From NCBI GenBank assembly GCA_034620365.1, contig JAQGEQ010000048.1, positions 1,922,001 to 1,986,000 of the forward strand: a DNA stretch of 64,000 bases, read 5' to 3'. This DNA comes from Pegea sp. RAD2-039 (Eukaryota > Chordata > Thaliacea > Salpida > Salpidae). The translations under genes and the position numbers were made by a program. The notes under the pieces are model-generated. The model saw only the letters and a program-made list of their open reading frames with translations, made no database searches and had not been told where the DNA came from. Of the stretch, positions 13,901-26,600 are shown one piece after another. Numbering within the stretch: position 1 is the stretch's first letter; each line of letters starts with the position of its first letter.

Positions 13901-14523
13901 TTGTCGTATTTGAATTAAATTAGAAAATAACGAGAGAGGCTTGTAGTAATTTCTTCTCTTACTTTTGTTTTTTCTCCATACTCTCGTTTTTACCTTTTTC
14001 CGGCCGTTCGACACATAACCGACGGCCTCATGCGACAACCATAAGAAGCAGGATTAGTTATAGCAAAGATTTTGGTCTTAAGACTTTGTTGTGGTTGTCG
14101 CTTTGTGTCAAGAAGTTGGCTTGCATCAGAATTAGATTATCAAGCAATCGCATTCAGGCAGTGATTGAAACTAATTAGAAAGCCATTTGTTTGGTGGTTG
14201 CTTATGCTCAATTAAAGAAGTTTAACCAGTGCTAGATATACAGAGAGCTTTTACATCTTAAATTAGTGGAGAGGAGACTGTTTTTAAATTCGTTAGTTAG
14301 CATAACAAGTCTTATAATATATTTTTGCGAGCTTTGATTTAAGGTTTTAAAGAAATCAAATAACAGCATGTTGTCTTATCATGTCAGAGCTTAGACAACC
14401 CTTTAGGTGTTATTGAGGTTAAAACCAACTTTTACCAGCTCTAAAGTAACAATTATCTAGACTTAGGAGCTATTTTGGTTTTTCACTTGCCTTTGCACTG
14501 CTGTGTATCAAGTACATTGATTA
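10909..14523. other. Region between the two candidate Meis first exons
   Basis: Intron 1 if the distal start is used, promoter DNA if the proximal start is used. Mostly AT-rich. It holds a mixed-composition block with a perfect CRE at 12.87-13.03 kb, and becomes less AT-rich from about 13.98 kb towards the proximal exon. Confidence 0.5.
12870..13030. promoter_or_regulatory. Candidate enhancer block with perfect CRE and palindromes
   Basis: Contains TGACGTCA (12931-12938), the palindrome GTGGCCAC, the 10-bp palindrome GCCAGCTGGC with an internal CAGCTG E-box, and a RUNX-like CTGTGG, all within about 90 bp and about 1.6 kb upstream of the proximal start. Composition stands out from the surrounding AT-rich DNA. 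Confidence 0.35.
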
Positions 14524-14628
14524 TTACGTCACAAGAAGAAGTTCCGTGCTTGGCGGTCAGCACAGCAAAAATGGCGGCAGCAACATGTGTGAGTTCGCGC
14601 TCCGTCAAACAGTTACTTAATGACGTAA
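14524..14628. promoter_or_regulatory. CRE-like octamers in mirror orientation around the proximal first exon
   Basis: TTACGTCA at 14524-14531 and TGACGTAA at 14621-14628 are exact reverse complements and sit on either side of the 18-nt coding exon. The first is 40 bp upstream of the ATG and could lie in the core promoter or leader; the second is in intron 1. Binding by CREB/ATF-like factors is inferred. Confidence 0.35.
14571..14588 (+). CDS. Meis: Candidate proximal first coding exon of Meis (MAAATC)
   Basis: ATG in an excellent context (AAAATGGCG) encodes MAAATC and is followed by the perfect donor hexamer GTGAGT. It ends in phase 0 and joins exon 2 after a 349-bp intron, giving MAAATC-QFDDG. 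The surrounding 13.98-14.63 kb is visibly less AT-rich than its flanks, as expected of a promoter and leader. CRE-like octamers lie on both sides. It is preferred over the start at 10897 because of the donor strength and the nearby promoter-like DNA, but the encoded residues are less like the family's MAQR start. Confidence 0.5.
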
Positions 14629-17600
14629 ATTATCACCTCAAATAGAAGTTAACTTGTTGAGCTTGTGTTTTGTGTGAGTTATGCTACTTGTATCTCTGTA
14701 GCTAAACTTATAATGTATCTACTATATCATGGAATGATTGTAACTTAATAACTGCTATCTTCGAATTTAACCCGCTGACCTTTGAGTAATGTTTTCTTTT
14801 TCTTTCATTTTTGCTAGTGACTTGACAACACAACTGAACGTTAAGTTCTGTTTTTATAACTTTATTATCAACACAAGCTGTTAAATATTGAAGTACATTA
14901 GTACATATTCAACTTAACGATCGTGATCTTTCACCAGCAATTCGATGACGGTATGGGTCGATTTACTGGCATGGCAGACCTCCGTGGAAGCGATATGTCA
15001 AGTACATCGGCACCAAACCCGATCTATGCCTCAGAAATGGGTAGAAATGTACCGCCAATCGCCCATATGTCTCATGGAGCTCCTCCACCAATGTCTACAG
15101 CTGCACCACCGGGGCCTAGTCATTATAGTGCTCATCAAATTCCTACTTTGGGAGCTACTAGTACATTGGACGAAAGAATGAATGACCCAGAGATGACAAT
15201 GAAAGCAGAAAAAGACGCAATATACAAGTAAGTCAATTCTAGCATTCAAATATTTCGCTGTTTTTGACTTCAAAATCGATTATTTAAGCTGAAAGAGTCT
15301 AGTACAAATTATAGTTCATTCAAACACAAAAAAACTCAATAAGTGTTCAGAGAGAAAAGAGAATAGATTAATGTTCGATTAACCCCAACATGATATATTG
15401 ATGATTAAGAAAGCCAACCGAAATATATATTTGCAAATTTTTGGTTTCACTCAAATAGCTATATCGAAAACTCACTCACAAAAAGCTTTTTTGGCTCATA
15501 TCGAAAATGCTCTTAATATTTAATGAAGTATTCTATTGTTTCGATGCTTAGAAAATGGGAGTCTAGGCTTGATATCATGATGGTGGCTGCCTACGGTGGC
15601 CACCAGGGACTGAAGCGGCCTACCATTATTTAGGATCATGACATGCTCCAACCTTAACGGTCGATACATACTCCGCTGTCACATTTACTTACAGCCGAGG
15701 CCTGGCAAAAAAATCGAAATTAAATTGCAGCAGAGACAAATTTTAAGAGCTTTGAACATGAAGTGTTTGCTGTTAAAAAAGGTGTCAATGAAATTTTTAA
15801 TTTTATCTACCAGAGACTAGTAGATGTTAATTATCTTTTATAATAGCCCTTTTTATACTAATTACTGTGAAACATTACAATTTCAGGGTTTTTATTCCTT
15901 CTTTTCAATTCTAAACTTTGTATCGACCTTTTACTTTTGATCTTACTCATTAATCATTGTTGAGAAGTTCACATCGGTTTTTTAGTTATCTCTACACGCT
16001 TCATTAAGCTATTGAATGTTTGATCGCTTGACAAAACGCTTTTAGAAGCCTAAATGAAATAACAATCTCGTTACAATTAACACTACTTTCTGTTTGGAAA
16101 AATTCCAGTGGTTAGCTTCTGCGCCATGCGCTTATCTTCATATAATCGAGCAGCAAAATAATTAGGATGCAACCATTACATTTTATTGATATGTACTTTT
16201 TGAAAATTCGTCAATTGGCTCATGAAAATCATTCATTGCATATATAAAAATAACAAATATGGTCGTATAGCTTTTAGGTTGTCGAAAGTTCTTTTTCATA
16301 TCCTACTTGAAATTTGAGCTATTTGAAAAAGCTGTTAGTAAATGAAGTAATTATATCCTACACTGAACCAGTAGCTAAACACTTTACCTGCAAAAACAAA
16401 TAAATTTATCAAAAGATCTTATTTTGTTTATTCAACCAATGAATGACAAAATGGCGAAAGAATTCATTCAGTTAAATATAAAAACCAACTTGATATAATT
16501 GTAATTATTTATGTTTTTGATAGTATAAGTAAATTTTGATATTCAAACGCAGACATTAATATTTATATAAAATAAAACATTTTATCTTATGACAGGTTAA
16601 CCTGTGTAGTTCATAGCTTAGCTGAGACAAAACTATTTGAGTACACAGTAATAAAGATTAATCAGTAGTGTTTTCTTTGACAATTATATTTTTTGTGGAG
16701 GTAGTTATCAAACTTTTAGTTAACTTATAAACTTTTTTCGAACGATTTCAACCGTTAAGAAACACTATCTAACAAACTACATTAATCAGAGGTTACCTGC
16801 TTGCTATAAACTTTTGTTGTTGCAATAGGCATAGAATTTTTTTGATATAACCTTTTGTCAAGTTATTTGGTTATGTTATCGATTGTGTTATAAATATTTG
16901 TGAGTTTTTTAAATGGATTTATTAGGGAGAAATACATTTCAAACATATTTGAATGATATGGGACTAAGATACATAATTTGATCATTGAAACAGATTTTTT
17001 CAGGAAAAATTATTCTTTGCTTGTAGTTGTAAGGTGTATTAGAAAAGTAATAAATTTTTTTTAGACTTATGCAAAGTTAATATTTCAATAATCTGAACTT
17101 TATAATAAATATATAAAGCAAAAGAATGAATAATAATTTAAATTAATTATATAAACTTTCAAAATTATTAAAAACTATATATTTTTTAAATAAATATTCT
17201 AAGTCATTTTAAAATTAAAAAATGTCATCACGATAAAACTTGTCTACAGACAAATAAGGTATTTCTTTAAGCATATCATTTTCACTTTATATTTAAAATA
17301 TTAAATTCTAAAAAGTATTTAATATGTAAAGTTTTCAAATCATTAATTGTGTCAACTTTGATTAATGCTGTGTAATACCAAAGATAAGCCTAGAATGAAA
17401 ATCAACATAATGGTGAGCAAAAATCCTCATGAATACTGTGTCAAACTTATTAAATTTTCTGTTAGAATAAATTATTATCTACTTAGCTTCAGCATTTCTT
17501 TTCCTTGTTGAAAACAGCATTTTTAAATTAATAACTCTTTTGTTGCTTTAGTTTCAACTTAAAGTGCTTGTTGTTTCAAATCTCAAATGTATGTTTATTA

Positions 17601-20600
17601 TAAATCGGCAATTTATACAACTTAAAGAGTATTTATTTTGTGTTTTCATATGAATAAAATAAAAGAATGATTAAAATGCATTTTTCTATAAATTTTCGAA
17701 TGTTGATAATTGCAAAATTCTTGAAAGCTATTTTATGAAGTATATTGTTACTCAGAATATATGAACTAACTAAAGAATCAGTACATAAATTAGATCTGAC
17801 CACATAGCCATCGGAGATATAAGTGAGTTCACCGGAACAGTGGCTGCTAACTTAATATTTTTAACCTATCCCTAAAAGCTGAGGTAGCACATCTCTATGA
17901 TAATATTTTGAGGCACATGTTTATTAGTCATAGTAATATGTTGCATTTGCTAAAAAATGTTAATGTTTATTTAGAGTGACCTTTTAAGTACCTAGAAAGA
18001 ATCAAATCAAATCATGTCTTCTTAAGCAGTTGAGATTATTTATCCTTTGTATGCACTTTTTCAAACATTTTTTGATAACATTAGTGATAACTGATATTAT
18101 AGTTCTTTCTTACAACCAATTGTTCAAGACTGTACCTATTTTGATTATTTCTTTTGCAATAAATATGAATTTTAGTTAGCAATATATTTGTTTGTAGATA
18201 TATATTATGCAATTTTGAACATAAGATTATAATAAAATCCCAAAAATTAAAGCAAGGCCAACGTTTCCCATTTGCTCTTTCATTAAACTTAGTTTAAAGG
18301 GGAAAATATTTACTAAGATCAATAATAGTAAATTAGCATACTCAACAACTTTGTAAGAAAATTAATTCTAATAAAGTCGAAAAGTTAAGTAATTGTTTAG
18401 TGATAAAAAAGCAGCTTAGATGATGCATAAATAGTTATAATCTTATTTGTAACTAAAATCGATATTACAGTAGATTCTTATGGATTCATTCATTAATATT
18501 TAAAGTAATTTTGACCACATAGATTTTTACTAGGACCAGTGTATCCATATTTAAAATATATTTTTTGTTAATCTTATTTGGCAATGATTTTTTTTTAAGT
18601 TATTGACAGTTAACTTTGCTGAGAACTTAATGAAGTTCTTTAAATCCTAAAATAAGTAAGTTAAAATTAAAAAGCTTTCAATAACCATATCAGCGGTCGT
18701 TATCTTTGATACTGTTAGCTTCATTTTATAAATTAATTTTATTGTGACCCACATAACCTTAGTTTAACGAAAAGTGGTTGCTTGATTAATAACTTGTCAA
18801 ACGTTTTGCTTAAATTCTGTTTTTGAAGTTCATTTGTAAATATTGTTCCAGTTTAAATGTTTCTTATTAAAGTTAAGATATTAAGAAAAACAATTTCAAG
18901 AACTCTGCTATTTATGTAAAGCTAATCTAGATCAGCCTTACGATCAAAGAAGTCTTAGCCGCAAGACCTGTCAATAAAGACTTGTCAAAATGATTCATTT
19001 ATTCAAGAAATAGACAAACATTATTTGTAGGCTGTACTATCTTCTTTATTTTGTGTATTGTAGCCAAGTTACGAGTGAAAAAGTGCTTGAATCAATGCTT
19101 TTACAGTAAATACTTCATAAGAGTATTCTTAGTTGACCGAATATCTTTTGATGTTTGATATTAAAATCTACTAAAACAATGGCCTTTGACCACCCTGCAA
19201 GAGAATTTTCTTTATTGACTGTAAAAAAGTAGATATCAGTGATTTTTCTATAAAATTCAGTGAAAATAAACAAGATTCGATATGACTTTCAATTGAAAGA
19301 GTGGCTGAACTTAGCTTTTGGTTTCTTTCTTCTGTAATAATCTGAATCTGATTCATATTTTGAAATGTTATAATAGCTTGTTACATAAGTTGACAACAAC
19401 TTTCAGTTTATAGTGATGAGAAAACTATTACTGTTTAAACTAAACAAGTATCATAAATTAAATATAATTTCTGTAAAATATATCGGATTTAAAACCACTT
19501 AAAATTTCATTTTGTTACAAAGTTTTAATTATAATTTTGATTATAGGTGACGTAATTATTAGGATTCTTAAGCTTTCAGCGTAAATTTTTATCAAGACTA
19601 TTTTTCACCTTGTTTTTTGTCTGTAATCAGTCCATTTGTTTGGTTAAACGCCGTCTCTTTTCAAGAACGATGCCGTAGTCGGCTTAGATAAGACAAATAG
19701 GATTTATAACAAGTGAACATGTCAAGACATGCAATACTTATAAATTAATGAATGAATAAATACAAAAGTAGCTAATAAATCACTTACGAACGTGAAAGAA
19801 AAAAGCAAAAATATTTTTTTATACTTTCAGTGTTACTATTAATGCAACAAACTTAGACTTCAAAGGATTTTAATTCATAAATCTGGTCTAAAGGTAAAAT
19901 AAGTGAAGTTATCAAATCACTTTGATAAATAAAAAGACTATTTTTGAAACAATCATAAACTTTTCCAAAATAAATAAATTATTTTTTCATATTAGTATAC
20001 ATTTTTAATTGCTTTAAATCGATGAAAAAATACTTTAATTATCAAATCTTAAAATATATATTTTATTAACTCACAACAAAAAGTTTGCACATACAGTAGT
20101 TTTACAAATCTAAAATAAATATGATTTTCAATTGATTTGTAACGTTGTGATACTTATGATATCTTTCAATGTTTTTTCTTAAAATAAAGTTTTATAGCTG
20201 AATTCTTATCGCACTAAAAGCTAAATAAATTCCTTTCACAATGATCTCATTAAACAATGAAAGAGAAAAATGCTAAGGCATGCATTAAGAAACATTTCGT
20301 TTAAAGCAGATAAACTTTGATAAATAATTTTTTCCAGTTTTGACCATTTCTTTCTTCAAAATTCTTATTTAGAATTTAGCAATTGAACAATCATAAATTT
20401 CGTTTATAAAAAAATAATATTACAATTTTATGAATAATCAGCCAACTGACCAATAGCTGTGAAGAAAGTAAAATTAATTTCAACACTTTTATTTTTAAGA
20501 CCATTCCAACTTTAAACTTTGATTTTTTAAAAGTTTAGCTTAAATTTAAGATTTAGAAGTTGAAATGTTTAAAATTTCTCGAAACATTAATTTTAGCTTC

Positions 20601-23600
20601 TGATACAGCTTTGTAAGAATATTAATGATACTTTTAGAGAACAACATATCCTGACTTTATTAGTGCTTTTAGTAGTGCTTATGATAGTTGCCTATGTCTC
20701 TATAGAATTTATAATATAATTCCAGAAAGGTACATTTTGAGTTTTGCATTTATAAGCTTTTTTAGAAAATATAGATATTAATAAAACAATACCGAAAATT
20801 TAAAACTGATAAGTTATAAAATTAAAGCAAAAGTATTTAAAATTTTTCCATACTTGCTTCTTCTAATAATTTTTTATAAATCCTTACTAGCGGTATATGT
20901 GTAAGTTTATTTTGCATATATGAGTTTATCTTTTAAGATTATAATAAGGATTTAAAGTAATAGGCAAACGTTGATCCAATTTGATCATGCAGTAATTATA
21001 TCTGATCTTTCATTTGCATCACTTATAAGCTGTAGGCCAAACTATTTATCTACTTAAACCTGAGCGAGTGCAGGCTTTGTGGAATAGTAACTCGCTGTTA
21101 AAGGTGTAAAAAGGCTAGTTGACTAGTTTTGCTGTCATAATTCCTTTTTACATAATTATTATTTACATCATTAGCCTCGTGGCAATTTTACGTGAATCTA
21201 CTAATGTGTAAAGGAGAGACATACCACTAACATGGTGGCCTAACTTTTGCAATGAACTCTGTTCTACTTACTATGCACCTGTAGTTTTCAATCATCTAAT
21301 TTGTTTTTGGGCAACATATCATAAATCAGCAGTCAAATAATTTGAATTATTTTTGTAATTAAAGTTTTTTATTTTAATTTTGGTTATGTTTCATGTAAGC
21401 AAAAGCAACTGCTTTCGAATTTTATATTTGTTAAAGTTACAATGAACAAAACTAAAATGATTTTAGCTATTTTTCAACTACTTGATTTTATTAGTAATCA
21501 AATATAAAATTACACTAGTGTTGAAATAACACAAAAAGTTCACAAAACTTGAATGGAAATATCATTTAGATGGCATTCCATTATTTACTCTGGTTACAAT
21601 AAAAACAAACATTAAATAAGCAAAACGTGTGAAGTTAATATAAAGCTCCTGAAAAAACAAAAGCCGGTTTCTTTGCAACGCAAACGTTTTTTGAATTTTG
21701 TAAACTTGTGAACGACAATAGTTAAAATAAATGCGAAATTTAACATCAATGGTTTCTCCTAGGAAGAAGTATATATATTTTTACTGACTACCACACACAT
21801 AACTACTAACCCTTCTTGCTTTCTGCTTCAACGCCGAATTCACTCTTGGGAGATACGCTTCATTGAAACTGTTTGCAGGCTACCCCTGACAGATAATCTG
21901 CCACAGAAGACTATGAAGACGTTATACCTTCATAAATTTTTTGCTTTGCTATTTACTGAAAACACTTTTTAGGTTTTTTAGACTTATCATTTTGTGAATC
22001 AGTGTCCATAAAAAAAGAACGAAAATGATAAAAATCTATAAAAATTTTATCAAGCTTGCTGATACTTATAACTATCTTCTTATTTTGTAAATAATAATAT
22101 TTATCAGCAACCAAACTGCTTCGAGTATGAAAATATATAGTTCATGGAATCTTTGATTTGTAAAAGTTACAAAACTTTCAACAAACATCTGATTTAAATT
22201 AATTATTTCTAGTCAGAAATGCTTGTCTCCATTTTTAAACATTTATATTTGTTTTGTATTTGTATCGAGATCATAACTTATACTGTTTTTTGTTTTTTAC
22301 ATCAAAGGTGTTTTACCTTTAGGGTGAAAGAAATATTTTATTTCTTGTTTGAATTTTATAATATTACTTTTTAATTAAACAAAAAACTAACTTTCTTCAA
22401 ATTATTTTCCTAGACATATGGCATAACTGCGCCAATTTTTGTTTATTACTTTTTACTTTCTTTTTAAGAAACTGATAATTGTAAATTTGTGACTAAAACA
22501 TTCGAATTAGGAAAAATCTACAAATTTTACAAAACTCAGCAGTTATTTCAGATATCCATTTAGCACATCAAATGATATCGCTTGATGAAGTTATCTTTTA
22601 TTGTCTTTAAAAATAACCCAAGATACTACTGTTTAAATAACATTAATTCATTAATAGAATAAGATAACTGATTTGCAGAGAGTTTGATTACTTTCACATA
22701 TTTATTTGCACAATTTTTAAATTTTAAATGTGTTGCCATCGATAAACTGCTATTATAACACGAGTACTATCTTGACGGCATTACTTATATTTTTTTTGCA
22801 TTTTAAAATGAGTAAATTTGATTTAACTCTTGCTAATCAGGAATTTCATGATAAATTAATTCTGTTGCAAGTACATCTGCGATCTTACAAACATTTTTTC
22901 TAGCTTATATTCTTGTTTAGCTGAAATTAGGTGAGTGTAATTACTCATTGAGGTACCTTTTTATAAAAATTATATCTCACGTGCAATCGAAAAATTTAAT
23001 TAAGTTATTCATCTGAATTAAAATTTATTCTAGTACTGCTTTCAATTATACTAAGTATATAAATGAAACTAGAATTGAAACACTCCACTGTCAATAAAAC
23101 AACTGTTTAAAAAATTATCAATAAAATTACTTGCATCACTTAAACACAAACATTCCTTGAGTTTTAAAAATTAATGTGATTAATGAACTATTGAATACTC
23201 ATAATTGAAACGGCATTTAAACATTGCAAACATTAGATGCAAAGTGTTGCATCTTTTTATTTATACAATTAAAACATAACAAACAATTTTCTTAAAATGT
23301 ATTTACACCAATTTGTAAAAGATTGATTAGAATTCTAAAAGATTTCTAACATTTTTAAATCAAACTAAGCTCTGTTTTAGTTTGCATAAGAACCTTACCC
23401 AATTAGCAAACTGCTATGTACGTGTGTCACAGCAAATCAATTCATATAAAATGATTTACAAGGTACAACTGGGCAAGTAAACTGAACTTATCAGCTAATA
23501 TCTTTTAGAACGTATAAATCAAATAATTATAATGTTTATCTTTCAATGGTATTCTTGTCCAAAAATTTATAAATTAACAAACTAGATGGTAACATAAAGT

Positions 23601-26600
23601 GTAGTTTTATAATTTTGAGAGCTTAGAATTGTTTTGTTTACACTTTGTGCCATATTAGTCAAACATTTCTTTGATACAGACCAATATCTGAAATTACAAG
23701 AAACTAGCTGCTTTTAATTTTATACTATATGCAGAGAATACAGAATTGTTTTTCTGTTGGTAGTTACACTAATCTGAAGTTCTATTCATCATGAAATTAA
23801 AATAGTCTTTTGACAGCCTCAAAAGTTTTCAAAAGTTAAAAGAACATGAATGAAATGAGACTATAGTGTTACTTCCTGCATAGTCGTTTGATTCACATGA
23901 GTATTTTGTAAAAAGTATCAAATTACAATTGAAAAATAATTTTACAGAAAGTTGCTGATATATAGTGACAGCTTAGAGCGATAATCAATCTCAATTTTGA
24001 ATTTACTAACTAATCACACTTCTTGTTTTCGATGCAGTAGTGTGTTTTTGGCAACAAGGTTAAAGTTTCGCTTCCTCAGTAGCTTTCCGACAACTTTGAT
24101 TTAATATAGTTAGGTTGTTAGCGGAATAATCTTTTAATTTCAGAGAAAGCCTTGCAATGGTTAAAAAGAAATTGTCTGACTCAGTATCAATTCTAGGAAT
24201 AAGGAATTAAGTATCAAAAATCTTTTTTGTTAATTTGAAAAACAAAACCAAATCTTAAGCTTCTGTTTTAATCCACCAAGCTATAATACATTCACATGGT
24301 TGAATAAAGTTACATTTAAGATAGAAATTGATCGATTCTAAGTAGAGGGGTAATAGCCACTTTTTACATAAGCAGTTTCACTATAAACTAACTTTGACAA
24401 TACACTGTTAACAAAACTAGAAAATCTTCCTTTTAAGATTCAGATTTTCAAGAATCCTCTTCAATTAGTGGTAACTACTAATGATAGATTTAGTACATTG
24501 TTGTTTCCTTTAGTCTAAATATCAAGTTTTTTTACAGCTATTACTATCTACGTTTGAATCGTCGAATAATTAGAAATATACTTTTAGCTATTATGTGATA
24601 AAATCTAATCTGATTTACTTTTAGTAAAACATCATAATACGCTACATCTAGCTCCATTGTAGTTGTAAATAAAATTAAGAATTAATATTTTTTAGTTATA
24701 TTTTTGGAATGAAACTTTTTATTTTATAATTCTAATGTATATGCAGTAGATAAAAAGCATTTTTTTAAATAAATAGACTAAAAAACCTCATGAAAATGGA
24801 TAAATGAGGTTTATCTTAAATGTGATTTTTTAAGCTAAGTAAAGGGATCTGCTTTTTTATTTAGCTGTGCAAATTTCAAAAATATACTTAAAAATCTTAT
24901 ATCGCCGAGCTGATTTTAGCTCCAACTTTTTTTTAAATGACAGCTTACCTAAGGTTTCATGTCAATTTACTATGAAAAACGCTTGAAAGGCTTGGTGTTA
25001 GAAATCGGGTGGAAGCTGTCAGTTCGATTCCGTTAAACACTCGATGTATAAAAGAGTCTTAACCACGTGGTTAACTTATTTTTAAAACTTTTTCTGTTTT
25101 CAATAAACATAGCATATCGACAAAGTACTTATTATTAACAGGCCTTAGTAGATGGAAAGAAAGTTAAATACTTGAAAACTTAAGCTATTGCTTTTTCCAA
25201 TCATATCAATTGATATTAGGATTATGAAAATTACTTTAAAAAGTGTTAGTTATCTCTGGCTATAGTTGAAAATGATATACATGATCACTAATTAAGTTGT
25301 AAATTTTGAATAAGCGATTTTTTCCTTATGGTGTTTCACTTGAGTTAAAAACTTTATGATAGACGATTAACAACTTACGTTGTACATGTGCTGCTGTTAA
25401 GCTTTTCCAAAAGTATCATTGTCGTGTTTTTGTGATTATATAGAGTACAGTGGAATTTTAGTAAGAACTTTGTCATTTATACTTCTAACTATAGTCTTGC
25501 TTGCTAATTTAGGATACTTTGAATAAGATAAATTTTATTAATTTTGAAAATATTTTACAAGTTATTGCACAAATCGAAGCTAGTAGTCACAAGTAGTTTG
25601 AAATATTTCTTTTACTTTGCGCTTAATTAAGAAAGGTTACTTTTTATTGAAAATTTATCCGACAAAACTTTCAGCTGGTATCCTGTCAACTAAATTTATG
25701 CTAAAAACTATTATAATTTTTCACTTTTTAAACAGATACTAAAACTGACTACTGTTATAATAGCTTAGTAGGTTATAGAGCCTATCGTTAATATCTGTGT
25801 TGTTATTCATTCGACTTTTCCAACTCTTATAAGGGATTGTTACACCAGTGGTTGTGACCCGGTCACAGCAATTGTTTAATGTAAAGTGAAGTGGCTACTG
25901 TACGACTCTCGACCAACGCGTCTACTTACCACTCAGACACAGTTAACACCCTCCTTTCCTTCCTCTTCTCACATCACCACTACTTAGCTTCAGTTTGCCG
26001 AACCGAGTTTGACACTTTGGGGTAAAGCAAAGTTTTTTGTTGATGCAAAAAACGTTAAACTAATGAGATGCTGTGGTCGGTGCAGCTTAAATGCTTGTAA
26101 TTCTTTTACGCTAGGTAAGATTTTAACCAGTACTTATTATTTTACTAAAAAGTACTTATTTTCAAAATTAAGTTTCATTTGTAATGAAAGGCCCACCCAA
26201 ACTGTACATGTTTATCAAATTATTAAAAGTTTGAAATAGGAACTATTGAGTTGCAGTTTGATAATGATGCCAAACATTAAGCTGCTGGTTTTGCTTACAT
26301 GATGCAGATTGATTTAATTAATTAAATAACAACTAACTAAAAAAGTATAAAGATTAGTTTTTCTTGTAGGTAGTTGTTGATATCTAACAAGAATTTTAAT
26401 AATTTCAAATTATTTATCGGTTTGAGAATCATCACTGTTTGATCTTTTTCCCTTATATCGGTTTTAAAATATTTATCCGTTTAATACAAATAGGACCTCT
26501 AGAAATTAAACCATTGTTCAGATATTTAATTAATTTTTAATCTTAAGAATGTTTTATCCAGGTATAACAGCAAATTAAAATCTTTTTTATCTACACTAAA

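Noticed and set aside
1372..18787. Repeated 14-mer AGTGGTTGCTTGAT at about 1.37 and 18.77 kb as copies of a repeat element
   Set aside because: The similarity does not extend beyond the short string, so chance is the simpler reading.
24990..25050. tRNA-like string with a good B box (AGTTCGATTCC at 25021)
   Set aside because: The bases either side of the loop do not pair into a T stem and no acceptor stem or anticodon arm can be drawn; at most a decayed tRNA-derived SINE.
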